From: Comamonadaceae bacterium
GTDB lineage: Bacteria; Pseudomonadota; Gammaproteobacteria; Burkholderiales; Burkholderiaceae_C
Direction: 5' to 3'
Length of the DNA: 32,893 nt
Assembly: GCA_947449025.1 (NCBI GenBank)
Contig: CANFQF010000018.1
Location: 1-32,893 of the forward strand
Shown here: positions 8,969 to 19,968 of the stretch, piece by piece
Layout of the letters: each line of letters begins with the position of its first letter
Numbering within the stretch: position 1 is the stretch's first letter
Made by a program: the position numbers and the translations under genes
Notes under the pieces: generated by a model
What the model was told of the DNA's origin: nothing
What the model saw: only the letters and a program-made list of their open reading frames with translations
The model's database searches: none

Positions 8969-11674
8969 ATGTCAGCCCAGCCAGACCACCTGTTCGGCTC
9001 CGCTTCCAATGACTCTGACGCGCAGGAAACGCGCGAGTGGGTCGACGCCCTGTCGGCCGTCATTGCCGTCGAGGGGCGCGAACGCGGCCACTACCTGATT
9101 GAGCAACTTCTCGAACAGGCCCGCCAGCAAGGGATCGATCTGCCCTTCTCGGCGACGACCGCCTACGTCAACACCATTGAGCCCGAGGACGAAGTCCGCT
9201 GCCTCGGCAACGTCGAGATCGAGGAGCGCCTGCGCGCTTACATGCGCTGGAACGCGATGGCCATGGTGGTCAAGGCCAACCGTCTTGATCCCGCCGACGG
9301 CGGCGATCTGGGCGGCCACATCAGCTCCTTCGCCTCGCTGGCCAACATGTTCGGGGCCGGCTTCAACCATTTCTGGAAGGCCGAGCAGGGCGACAAGGGT
9401 GGCGATTGCCTCTACATCCAGGGCCACAGCGCGCCGGGCGTCTATGCCCGCGCCTTTCTCGAAGGCCGTATCTCTGAGGAGCAGTTGCTGAACTTCCGCC
9501 AGGAGGTGGAGGGCAAGGGCCTGTCGTCGTACCCGCATCCCAAGCTGATGCCGGAGTTCTGGCAGTTCCCCACCGTGTCGATGGGCCTGGGTCCGCTGAT
9601 GGCGATCTACCAGGCGCGTTTCCTCAAGTACCTGCATGCCCGCGGCATTGCCGACACTTCGGGCCGCAAGGTCTGGGCCTTCCTCGGCGACGGCGAGATG
9701 GACGAGGTCGAGAGCCTGGGCGCCATCGGCGTGGCCGCGCGGGAAAAGCTCGACAACCTGATCTTCGTCGTCAACTGCAACCTGCAGCGGCTCGACGGCC
9801 CGGTGCGTGGCAACGGCAAGATCATTCAGGAGCTCGAGGGCGAGTTCCGCGGCGCTGGCTGGAACGTGATCAAACTGATCTGGGGTTCTTACTGGGACCC
9901 TCTGCTGGCCCGCGACAAGGACGGCATCCTGCGCAAGGTCATGATGGACACCCTGGACGGCGACTACCAGGCGATGAAGGCCAACGACGGTGCCTTTGTC
10001 CGCAAGAACTTTTTTGGCCGGCATCCCAAGCTGCTGGAGATGGTGGCCCATATGTCCGACGATGACATCTGGCGCCTCAACCGAGGCGGCCATGATCCGC
10101 AAAAGGTCTATGCGGCCTATGACGCGGCGGTCAAGCACCAGGGCGAGCCGACGGTGCTTCTGATCAAGACCGTCAAGGGCTTTGGCATGGGCAAGGCGGC
10201 CGAGGGCAAGAACATTGCCCACCAGGCCAAGAAGCTCACTGACGAGGACATCAAGGCCTTCCGCGACCGCTTCAATATCCCGATTCCCGACGAGAAGCTG
10301 GCCGAGATCCCCTTCTACAAGCCGGCGGAGAACACACCCGAGATGCAGTACCTGCACGAGCGCCGCAAGGCCCTCGGGGGGTACCTGCCAGCGCGCCGTA
10401 CCAAGGCCGACGAGCAGCTCAAGGTGCCGGGGCTCGAGGCGTTCAAGGCGGTGACCGAACCCACAGCCGAAGGCCGAGAGATTTCCACCACACAGGCCTA
10501 CGTTCGTTTCCTGACCGCGCTGCTGCGTGACAAGGAAATGGGTCCGCGCGCTGTCCCCATCCTGGTGGATGAAGCCCGGACCTTCGGCATGGAGGGCCTG
10601 TTCCGCCAGATTGGCATCTACAACCCCGAAGGCCAGAAGTACACCCCTCAGGACCGCGACCAGGTTTCCTACTACAAGGAAGAAGTCAACGGCCAGATCC
10701 TGCAGGAAGGCATCAACGAGGCCGGCGGCATGGCCAGCTGGATTGCTGCGGCAACGTCGTACTCGACGAACAACCGCATCATGGTGCCGTTCTACATCTA
10801 CTACTCGATGTTCGGGCTGCAGCGGGTCGGCGACCTGTGCTGGGCGGCTGGCGACATGCAGGCCCGCGGCTTCCTGCTGGGGGGCACCTCCGGGCGTACC
10901 ACCTTGAACGGCGAAGGCCTGCAGCACGAAGATGGCCACAGCCATATCCTGGCCGCCACCATCCCCAACTGCATCTCCTACGACCCCACCTTTGCCCATG
11001 AAGTAGCGGTGATCATGCAGCATGGCCTGCAGCGCATGGTGGAGAAGCAAGAGAACGTCTTTTACTACCTCACCTTGCTCAATGAGAACTACCCGATGCC
11101 TGGCCTGGTGGCCGGCACCGAGGAGCAGATCATCAAGGGCATGTACCTGTTCAAGGCCGGCGGCAAGGGCAAGCAGCAGGTGCAGCTTCTGGGCTCGGGC
11201 TCAATCCTGCGCGAGTCGCTGGCGGCCCAGGAGATTCTTGAGAAGGACTGGGGCGTGTCGGCCAGTGTCTGGAGCTGCCCGAGCTTTAACGAGCTGGCGC
11301 GCGAGGGCCAGGACTGCGAGCGCTGGAACCTGCTGCATCCGACAGAGAAGGCCCGCGTGCCCTTTGTCACCCAGCAACTGGAGAAGAGCGCCGGCCCGGT
11401 GATCGCCTCGACCGACTACATCAAGGCCTACACCGAGCAGATCCGGCCCTATATGCCCAAGGGCCGCAGCTACAAGGTGCTCGGCACCGATGGTTTCGGA
11501 CGCAGCGATTTCCGCAGCAAGCTGCGCGAGCACTTCGAGATCAACCGCCACTACATCGTGGTCGCCGCCCTCAAGTCCCTGAGTGATGAGGGCGTGGTGC
11601 CGGCGGCCAAGGTGGCCGAGGCGATCCAGAAGTACGGCATCAAGACCGACCGGGTGAACCCGCTGTACGCCTGA
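8969..11674 (+). CDS. aceE: Pyruvate dehydrogenase E1 component, homodimeric type
   Basis: MSAQPDHLFGSASNDSDAQETREWVDAL... with AceE signatures (GGHISSFASLANMFGAGFNHFW, FLGDGEMDEVES, IYYSMFGLQRVGDLCWAAGDMQARGFLLGGTSGRTTLNGEGLQHEDGHSH). Start at 8969 is preceded by GAGGAG. Confidence 0.97.
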   Translation: MSAQPDHLFGSASNDSDAQETREWVDALSAVIAVEGRERGHYLIEQLLEQARQQGIDLPFSATTAYVNTIEPEDEVRCLGNVEIEERLRAYMRWNAMAMVVKANRLDPADGGDLGGHISSFASLANMFGAGFNHFWKAEQGDKGGDCLYIQGHSAPGVYARAFLEGRISEEQLLNFRQEVEGKGLSSYPHPKLMPEFWQFPTVSMGLGPLMAIYQARFLKYLHARGIADTSGRKVWAFLGDGEMDEVESLGAIGVAAREKLDNLIFVVNCNLQRLDGPVRGNGKIIQELEGEFRGAGWNVIKLIWGSYWDPLLARDKDGILRKVMMDTLDGDYQAMKANDGAFVRKNFFGRHPKLLEMVAHMSDDDIWRLNRGGHDPQKVYAAYDAAVKHQGEPTVLLIKTVKGFGMGKAAEGKNIAHQAKKLTDEDIKAFRDRFNIPIPDEKLAEIPFYKPAENTPEMQYLHERRKALGGYLPARRTKADEQLKVPGLEAFKAVTEPTAEGREISTTQAYVRFLTALLRDKEMGPRAVPILVDEARTFGMEGLFRQIGIYNPEGQKYTPQDRDQVSYYKEEVNGQILQEGINEAGGMASWIAAATSYSTNNRIMVPFYIYYSMFGLQRVGDLCWAAGDMQARGFLLGGTSGRTTLNGEGLQHEDGHSHILAATIPNCISYDPTFAHEVAVIMQHGLQRMVEKQENVFYYLTLLNENYPMPGLVAGTEEQIIKGMYLFKAGGKGKQQVQLLGSGSILRESLAAQEILEKDWGVSASVWSCPSFNELAREGQDCERWNLLHPTEKARVPFVTQQLEKSAGPVIASTDYIKAYTEQIRPYMPKGRSYKVLGTDGFGRSDFRSKLREHFEINRHYIVVAALKSLSDEGVVPAAKVAEAIQKYGIKTDRVNPLYA

Positions 11675-11712
11675 GCGCGCGGCGAGCCTGAACAAGAACG
11701 GAGAACACGCAC

Positions 11713-13068
11713 ATGGCGCTGATCGAAGTGAAGGTCCCCGATATCGGGGATTTCAAAGACGTGGCGGTAATCGAGCTGCTCGTCAAACCCGGTGACACCA
11801 TCAAGGTCGAACAATCCCTGATCACAGTCGAGTCCGACAAGGCCTCGATGGAAATCCCGTCGGCGTCTGCCGGCGTGGTCAAGGAGGTCAAGGTCAAATT
11901 GGGCGACAAGGTCAACATCGGGGACCTGGTGGTGGTGCTCGAGGGGGAGGCCGCTACCGCCATTGCTTCCGCCTCCGCTGTCGCAGCCCCTGCGCCAGCT
12001 CCGGCACCCGCAGCGGCTCCCGTGACTGCCGCCCCGGCGGCTGTCGGCTCGCCTGCCCCGGCCGCCCCGGCGCTGAGCGCGGAGCGCGTGGCGCCGACCG
12101 CCTCCCTGCCGCCGCATGAGCCTGGCGCGCCCACCGGCGCCATGCCGCATGCCTCGCCCTCGGTGCGCAAGTTCGCCCGTGAGCTTGGTGTGCCGCTCGA
12201 CGAGGTCAAGGGTTCGGGCCCCAAGGGCCGAATCACCCAGGAGGATGTGCAATCCTTTACCAAGGCGGTGATGAGTGGCTCCGCCACGACCAAGGCGGCC
12301 TCTGGCAAGTCCTCGGGTGGCGATTCAGGAGCTGCGCTGGGCTTGCTGCCCTGGCCCAAGGTCGACTTCGCCAAGTTCGGCCCGGTGGAACGTAAAGACC
12401 TGGGGCGTATCAAAAAGCTCAGCGGCGCCAATCTGCATCGCAACTGGGTCATGATTCCGCACGTCACCAATCACGATGACGCAGATATCACCGAGCTGGA
12501 GTCCTTCCGCGTCCAGATGAACAAGGAAAACGAGAAGTCCGGCGTGAAAATCACCATGCTGGCCTTTTTGATCAAGGCGTGCGTGGCCGCTCTGAAGAAG
12601 TTCCCCGAGTTCAACAGCAGCCTCGACGGCGAGCAGTTGGTCTTCAAGCAGTACTTCCATATCGGCTTTGCGGCAGACACGCCTAATGGCTTGATGGTGC
12701 CGGTGATCAAGGACGCAGACAAAAAGGGCATCTTGCAGATCAGCCAAGAAATGGGTGATCTGGCGAAGAAGGCCCGGGACGGAAAGCTCAGCCCGGCCGA
12801 AATGCAGGGCGCGTCCTTCACGATTTCGTCTCTGGGCGGCATTGGCGGGCGTTACTTCACGCCCATCATCAATGCGCCCGAGGTGGCGATCCTGGGCGTG
12901 TGTCGCAGTCAGACCGAGCCGGTCTGGGACGGCAAGCAGTTCCAGCCGCGCCTGATGTTGCCGCTGTCGCTGTCCTGGGACCACCGGGTCATTGACGGCG
13001 CGGCCGCGGCGCGCTTCAACGCCTTCCTCGGTCAGGTTCTGGCGGACTTCCGCCGGGTGCTGCTGTAA
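11713..13068 (+). CDS. aceF: Dihydrolipoamide acetyltransferase (PDH E2) with one lipoyl domain
   Basis: Lipoyl domain (ITVESDKASMEIPS), Ala/Pro linker, peripheral subunit-binding domain (SPSVRKFARELGVPLDEVKGSGPKGRITQEDV) and catalytic domain with LSLSWDHRVIDGAAAARF. Confidence 0.96.
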   Translation: MALIEVKVPDIGDFKDVAVIELLVKPGDTIKVEQSLITVESDKASMEIPSASAGVVKEVKVKLGDKVNIGDLVVVLEGEAATAIASASAVAAPAPAPAPAAAPVTAAPAAVGSPAPAAPALSAERVAPTASLPPHEPGAPTGAMPHASPSVRKFARELGVPLDEVKGSGPKGRITQEDVQSFTKAVMSGSATTKAASGKSSGGDSGAALGLLPWPKVDFAKFGPVERKDLGRIKKLSGANLHRNWVMIPHVTNHDDADITELESFRVQMNKENEKSGVKITMLAFLIKACVAALKKFPEFNSSLDGEQLVFKQYFHIGFAADTPNGLMVPVIKDADKKGILQISQEMGDLAKKARDGKLSPAEMQGASFTISSLGGIGGRYFTPIINAPEVAILGVCRSQTEPVWDGKQFQPRLMLPLSLSWDHRVIDGAAAARFNAFLGQVLADFRRVLL

Positions 13069-13092
13069 GCGGATCGCCTCGAGGCTTGTGCC

Positions 13093-13686
13093 ATGACCAC
13101 TGTCGTCGTTGTCCGCAAGAACGGTCAGGTCGCCATCGCGGCCGACACGCTCGTGACCTTCGGCGACACCCGCCTAACGCACAGGCTCGAGGCCAATAGC
13201 AAGATCTTCCGGGTCGACACCGATGCCGGGCCGAGCTACATCGGGATGGCCGGAACGGTGGCGCACTTTCCGGTGCTGCGCAAGGCCATGGCCACGCTGC
13301 CGCAAGAGACCTTGCAACTCGGCAGCAAGGCAGAGGTTTTCGACACCTTCACCAAGCTGCATCCCTATCTCAAGGACAACTTCTTCCTCCAGACCAAGGA
13401 GGAGGACCACGACCCCTACGAGTCCAGCCAGTTCAGCGTGTTGATCGCCAATGCCTCTGGCATCTACGGCCTCTACAGCTACCGCGAGGTGTTTGAGTTC
13501 AAAGAGTACTGGAGCATCGGCTCGGGCCGCAGCTTTGCCCTGGGCGCGATGCATGCCGTCTTTGGCAAGGCCAAGTCTGCGCGCGAAGTGGCCGTCACTG
13601 GCTTGGCCGCTGGTTGCGAGTTCGACCGCAATTCGGCGATTCCGTGGGACGTCTTCACACTTAAATCCAAGGAAAAACAATCATGA
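13093..13686 (+). CDS. Ntn-hydrolase, HslV-like bacterial proteasome homologue (BPH-type)
   Basis: MTTVVVVRKNGQVAIAADTLVTFGDTRLTHRLEANSKIFRV aligns by eye with the HslV N-terminus ([26 protein letters not shown]...). It has a candidate Thr1 after Met removal, Asp17, and a Lys in 'NSKIF' at the position expected for the catalytic Lys. The late region SIGSGRSFALGAMHAVFGKAKSAREVAVTGLAAGCEFD resembles the proteasome-fold GSG-x-ALGA segment. Confidence 0.85.
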   Translation: MTTVVVVRKNGQVAIAADTLVTFGDTRLTHRLEANSKIFRVDTDAGPSYIGMAGTVAHFPVLRKAMATLPQETLQLGSKAEVFDTFTKLHPYLKDNFFLQTKEEDHDPYESSQFSVLIANASGIYGLYSYREVFEFKEYWSIGSGRSFALGAMHAVFGKAKSAREVAVTGLAAGCEFDRNSAIPWDVFTLKSKEKQS

Positions 13687-15509
13687 GCCTGGTGGAAGTG
13701 AAAGTGCCGGACATCGGCGACTTCAGTGAAGTGGCTGTGATCGAGCTGCTGGTTCAGCCCGGCGACACGGTCAAGCTCGAGCAGTCCCTGATCACCGTCG
13801 AATCCGACAAAGCCTCGATGGAGATTCCGTCCACCCATGCTGGCGTGGTCAAGGAGTTGCGGGTCAAGCTCGGCGACAAGGTTGCCGAGGGCTCGGTGCT
13901 GCTGCTGATGGACGTGGCTGAGGGATCCTCCGCTGCGGCTGGCCCTACCGCTGGCAGCACGCCCACAGGCAACACGCCGTCCCCTGCCTCGGCTCCTGCG
14001 CCAGCACCTGCCGTGACCGCTGCCTCCGCCGTGCCGGCGGCAGTCGCTGGCCCAGCCGCCAGCTACGCCGGTGGTGCAGATCTGGTGTGTGACATGTTGG
14101 TCCTGGGCGGTGGCCCTGGCGGCTATTCGGCCGCCTTCCGCGCCGCTGACCTGGGCATGAAGGTGGTGCTGGTCGAGCGCTACGCGACCCTGGGAGGCGT
14201 CTGCCTCAACGTGGGCTGCATTCCCTCCAAGGCGCTGCTGCATGTGGCGTCGGTGATGGACGAGGTGGCCCACTTTGAAGCCTTGGGCGTGAGCTTTGGC
14301 AAGCCCCAGGTCGACCTCGACAAGCTGCGCGCTCACAAGGGCAAGGTCGTGGGCAAGCTCACCGGCGGTCTTTCCGCCATGGCCAAGATGCGCAAGGTGA
14401 CCGTGGTTCGCGGCTACGGCAGCTTTCTCGACCCCTTCCACCTGAGCGTCGAAGAGACCACCGGCAGCGCCCAGGAGAAGACCGGCAAGACCCAGATCCT
14501 CCAGTTCAAGCAGGCCATCATCGCCGCGGGCTCGCAGGCGGTTCGCCTGCCCTTCATGCCCGAGGATCCGCGCGTGGTCGATTCCACGGGCGCGCTGGGC
14601 CTGGCCAGCGTTCCCAAGCGCATGCTGGTCTTGGGTGGCGGCATCATCGGCCTGGAGATGGGCACGGTCTACTCCAGCCTGGGCGCGCGTCTGGACGTGG
14701 TCGAAATGATGGACGGCCTGATGCAGGGCGCTGACCGCGACCTGGTCAAGGTCTGGCAGAAGATGAACGCGCCGCGCTTTGACAACATCATGTTGAAAAC
14801 GAAGACGGTGGGCGCCGAGGTCACGAAAGACGGCATCCTGGTGCGGTTTGAAGGCGAGGGCGCGCCCAAGGAGCCGCAGCTCTATGACCTGGTGCTACAA
14901 GCGGTCGGCCGCTCGCCCAACGGCCGCAAGATTGGCGCCGACAAGGCCGGCGTGGCGGTCAGCGATCGGGGCTTCATCCCAGTCGACCTGCAGATGCGGA
15001 CCAACGTGCCGCATATTTTCGCGATCGGTGACGTGGTCGGCCAGCCGATGCTGGCCCACAAGGCGGTACACGAGGGCCATGTGGCAGCCGAGGCTGCTGC
15101 CGGCGAGAAGGTTGCCTTTGATGCCCGCGTCATTCCCAGTGTGGCTTACACCGACCCGGAAGTGGCCTGGGTGGGGTTGACCGAGGACCAGGCCAAGGCG
15201 CAGGGTGTTGCCATCAAGAAGGGCTTGTTCCCCTGGAGCGCCTCCGGCCGCGCGATCGCCAATGGCCGCGACGAGGGTTTCACCAAGCTGTTGTTTGACG
15301 CGACCAGCGGCCGCATTCTGGGCGGTGGCATCGTCGGCACCCATGCGGGCGACATGATCGGCGAGGTGGCCCTGGCCATCGAAATGGGCGCGGACGAGGT
15401 GGATATTGGCAAGACCATCCATCCTCACCCGACCCTGGGCGAGAGCATTGGCATGGCCGCAGAGGCTGCTCACGGCACCTGTACCGACCTGCCGCCACCG
15501 CGCAAATAA
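13683..15509 (+). CDS. lpdA: Dihydrolipoamide dehydrogenase with N-terminal lipoyl domain (PDH E3)
   Basis: N-terminal lipoyl domain (ITVESDKASMEIPS), Ala/Pro linker, then a flavoprotein disulfide reductase: [68 protein letters not shown]. Overlaps the preceding CDS by 4 nt. Confidence 0.96.
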   Translation: MSLVEVKVPDIGDFSEVAVIELLVQPGDTVKLEQSLITVESDKASMEIPSTHAGVVKELRVKLGDKVAEGSVLLLMDVAEGSSAAAGPTAGSTPTGNTPSPASAPAPAPAVTAASAVPAAVAGPAASYAGGADLVCDMLVLGGGPGGYSAAFRAADLGMKVVLVERYATLGGVCLNVGCIPSKALLHVASVMDEVAHFEALGVSFGKPQVDLDKLRAHKGKVVGKLTGGLSAMAKMRKVTVVRGYGSFLDPFHLSVEETTGSAQEKTGKTQILQFKQAIIAAGSQAVRLPFMPEDPRVVDSTGALGLASVPKRMLVLGGGIIGLEMGTVYSSLGARLDVVEMMDGLMQGADRDLVKVWQKMNAPRFDNIMLKTKTVGAEVTKDGILVRFEGEGAPKEPQLYDLVLQAVGRSPNGRKIGADKAGVAVSDRGFIPVDLQMRTNVPHIFAIGDVVGQPMLAHKAVHEGHVAAEAAAGEKVAFDARVIPSVAYTDPEVAWVGLTEDQAKAQGVAIKKGLFPWSASGRAIANGRDEGFTKLLFDATSGRILGGGIVGTHAGDMIGEVALAIEMGADEVDIGKTIHPHPTLGESIGMAAEAAHGTCTDLPPPRK

Positions 15510-15523
15510 CGAGCCGTCTGGGG

Positions 15524-15549
15524 AAGGGCCCAAAGGCTCAAGGGCCCTT
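15524..15549 (+). terminator. Putative terminator hairpin after lpdA, in the convergent intergenic region
   Basis: AAGGGCCC (15524-15531) pairs with GGGCCCTT (15542-15549), 10-nt loop, followed by a short TTT. It lies 15 nt after the lpdA stop and before the convergent hydrolase gene. Confidence 0.45.
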
Positions 15550-15570
15550 TGGCCCCGCGACCTTTGCGCC

Positions 15571-16380
15571 TCAAACCACCGCCTTGATCCAGGCCACCAC
15601 CTGGTCCGCTGCGATACGGGGCGTGTCCAGGTGCCCCCCGCTGACCTCCAGCAGTTGCGAGTGCGGATTCTTGGGCAGGCTGTCCACGTAGTAGCTGCGG
15701 ACGCGTGAAAAAAGCGGGTCTCGCTCGCCGATGGCGGTGAGCACCGGCAAGCCGGAAGGCAACTTGGGCGCGGTCACGCTCATTTCGGCTTCCGATTGGG
15801 GGTCAAAGAAGGACAGGTAGTTGCGCGCGGTCGCAATCGCCACCTGTTGCCGGCCTTGGTTGATGTCCTGGAAGCGGCCGATCGCATCGCCGCGCCCTGC
15901 CGCCACCGCGGCGCGGGCCTCGTCGATGCTGTCCCTCACGATTTTGGCCTGCGGAGCGGTGTAGTACCCCATGGGCGTATGCCCTGGCGCAAGCAGTACC
16001 AGGGCATCCGCACGTCCGCCTCGTGCCGCGTGACTCATCGCTGCCGGGCAGCCCATGCTGTGCCCGACCAGAACGATGCGTTGGGCACCGGCGTCCAACA
16101 AGGTCTTCACATGGCCGGCAACCTCCGCCATGGCTGAATCCCAGTTGCCCTCCAGATAGCGCCCGCGTGACCAAGGCATTTCGGGCACAAGCAGTTGCCA
16201 GCCCTGACGCTCGAGCGTGGTGCGCAGAGGGATCAGCCCCAGGTCTTGTGGGCGTCCGGGGTTCTTCCCATGCATGATCACGATGCCCACCCGGGGGCTG
16301 TCCTGCGCGCGGGCTGCTGGCAGGGTGCATATCCCGAGTGCACCGAGCGTGAGGGCCCTGCGGCCAAGATCAGGGGTCAT
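15571..16380 (-). CDS. Alpha/beta hydrolase with probable N-terminal signal peptide
   Basis: MTPDLGRRALTLGALGICTLPAARAQ signal-like start; nucleophile elbow GHSMG; late motifs ERDPLFS and SGGHLDTPR consistent with the catalytic Asp and His. Confidence 0.8.
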   Translation of the reverse strand: MTPDLGRRALTLGALGICTLPAARAQDSPRVGIVIMHGKNPGRPQDLGLIPLRTTLERQGWQLLVPEMPWSRGRYLEGNWDSAMAEVAGHVKTLLDAGAQRIVLVGHSMGCPAAMSHAARGGRADALVLLAPGHTPMGYYTAPQAKIVRDSIDEARAAVAAGRGDAIGRFQDINQGRQQVAIATARNYLSFFDPQSEAEMSVTAPKLPSGLPVLTAIGERDPLFSRVRSYYVDSLPKNPHSQLLEVSGGHLDTPRIAADQVVAWIKAVV

Positions 16381-16450
16381 GGGGTGGTCCAGAGGCGCCG
16401 GGTGGACGGAGGATGGTCGCGTCGCGAGGTCCCTGGAGGGGGCACCCGGT

Positions 16451-17059
16451 TCAGCGAGAGCTGGCCGGCGCTGTGTCTGTCGCCGGGGCTCCCGTCACCA
16501 CGCGCCGAGCCCCGTCAAACCGGCGCACCCAGTAGCTGCCGGCCATGTCTTCGACACGAACTTCTGCTCCGGGCTTGGGCGAGTGTATGAACTTGCCGTC
16601 ACCAACATAGATACCCACGTGGCTGAAGGCTTTTTTCATGGTGTTGAAGAAGACCAAGTCGCCAGGCTTGAGGTCGCGCTTGTCGATCACCTCAGTGGCG
16701 GCTGCCTGCTCCTTGGCGCGCCGGGGCAGGACCATGCCCGCAGTCTGCTCGAAGATGGCGCGCACGAAGCCGCTGCAATCGAAGCCGGTCTCCGCTGTGG
16801 TGCCGCCCCGCCGGTAAGGAACACCCAGAAATCCCATGGCGTTGAAGACCAGTTCCGAGGTCTGATTGCGGACCGCCAGGCCCGCCTGCTCCAAGGTGCC
16901 GATCAGGCCGCGCTCTGCGAGCAGCCGCCCCAAATCGTCATCGACCGACACGCCTGCAGGGCCAGACCCGGCCTGTGGCGCAGCCAGCGCGGGTGACGCG
17001 GGCAAGGCCAGCGTCACGGCGAGCGCAAGCGCAGCCAGGAGGGAAGGGCGGGTGAGCAT
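16451..17059 (-). CDS. NlpC/P60 (C40) family peptidoglycan hydrolase, secreted
   Basis: Signal peptide MLTRPSLLAALALAVTLALPASPALA, then FLGVPYRRGGTTAETGFDCSGFVRAIFEQTAG (catalytic Cys), KPGDLVFFN, FSHVGIYVGDGKFIHSP (catalytic His). Confidence 0.92.
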   Translation of the reverse strand: MLTRPSLLAALALAVTLALPASPALAAPQAGSGPAGVSVDDDLGRLLAERGLIGTLEQAGLAVRNQTSELVFNAMGFLGVPYRRGGTTAETGFDCSGFVRAIFEQTAGMVLPRRAKEQAAATEVIDKRDLKPGDLVFFNTMKKAFSHVGIYVGDGKFIHSPKPGAEVRVEDMAGSYWVRRFDGARRVVTGAPATDTAPASSR

Positions 17060-17207
17060 TACCTTTAGCTTACCACCGACTGCGCCCCACCCGCCTCGCG
17101 AAAAGGGACGTAACACCTTGATTTGGCGGGATTATTTAAGCCGGATCGGGGACTGCCGACGCGTCTTGTCAGTTCGGAGACAGCGCAGGCGGCTCCAATC
17201 CCGGCCG

Positions 17208-17807
17208 ATGCTCCTCGACCCTTCTGACTCCACCCTGGTGCTGGTTGATTACCAGCAACGGCTCATGCCCGCGATCGCCGACGCGGCCGCGCTCCTTCTC
17301 AATGCGGAGCGCCTGGCCCGGCTGGCGGCCCTGTTCGAGGTGCCGATCCTGGCCACTGAACAGAACCCGGCAGGCCTGGGCCCGACGGTCGCAGCCCTTC
17401 GCGGCCTGCTTCCCCACGTGATGACGAAGGCTTCTTTTGGCGCTGGCGCCGAGCTCATGCCGCGCCTGCGTCCGGCCGCTGCCGCGCCGCGCGGCAACGC
17501 CCGCAGCCTACCGCGTCACTTGCAAAAGCCGGTCGAGGCGGCGCCTGCGCGGGGCAGCGTGGTGCTCGCCGGCTGCGAAGCCCATGTCTGCGTGCTGCAG
17601 ACGGCGCTGCAACTGCTGGACGAGGAGTTCGACGTTTGGGTGGTGACAGACGCCTGCGGATCCCGTACCGACCGCAACCGCGATGCTGCCTTCGATCGCC
17701 TTGCCGGCGCCGGCTGCGAACTGGTCACGACCGAGATGGTGGCTTTCGAGTGGCTGGGCGACAGCCGACACCCGCGCTTCAAGGAGGCGCTGGCCCTGAT
17801 CAAGTAG
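17208..17807 (+). CDS. Isochorismatase-family (cysteine hydrolase) protein
   Basis: From ATG 17208: MLLDPSDSTLVLVDYQQRLMPAI (Asp), VMTKASFGAG (Lys), VVLAGCEAHVCVLQTALQLL (Cys), VVTDACGSR. Confidence 0.88.
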   Translation: MLLDPSDSTLVLVDYQQRLMPAIADAAALLLNAERLARLAALFEVPILATEQNPAGLGPTVAALRGLLPHVMTKASFGAGAELMPRLRPAAAAPRGNARSLPRHLQKPVEAAPARGSVVLAGCEAHVCVLQTALQLLDEEFDVWVVTDACGSRTDRNRDAAFDRLAGAGCELVTTEMVAFEWLGDSRHPRFKEALALIK

Positions 17808-17873
17808 TGCCCATCCCGCGCCTGGGCTGCGGGCGCGGGTGGAGATAGACAAAAAAGACCCGAGGAGAACGTC

Positions 17874-19772
<1,899 letters not shown>

Positions 19773-19968
19773 TTCTTTTGATGTATAGCGGGCGGTTGGC
19801 TGCGTCGCAGCGCCGAAAAGCACAGCCCGGTGGTACTTCAATGGCACAATCAGCGAGTCACTTTGGTCCTTCCAGCCACTGTCGCATCCGCCAACCGGTC
19901 CAGCCGTGCCGCGGAAGGTTTTTGTAACCAGCAGAAGCTCCCTGAAGGGGAGCGGAAAGTAGCGAGAT

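Noticed and set aside
8972-11050. 692-aa minus-strand ORF antisense to aceE
   Set aside because: Covers the conserved aceE coding region; low-complexity composition typical of an antisense shadow ORF.
17815-17839. Stem CCCGCGCC/GGCGCGGG between the isochorismatase gene and prpE, considered as a terminator
   Set aside because: 9-nt loop and no U-tract; could equally be chance pairing in GC-rich sequence.
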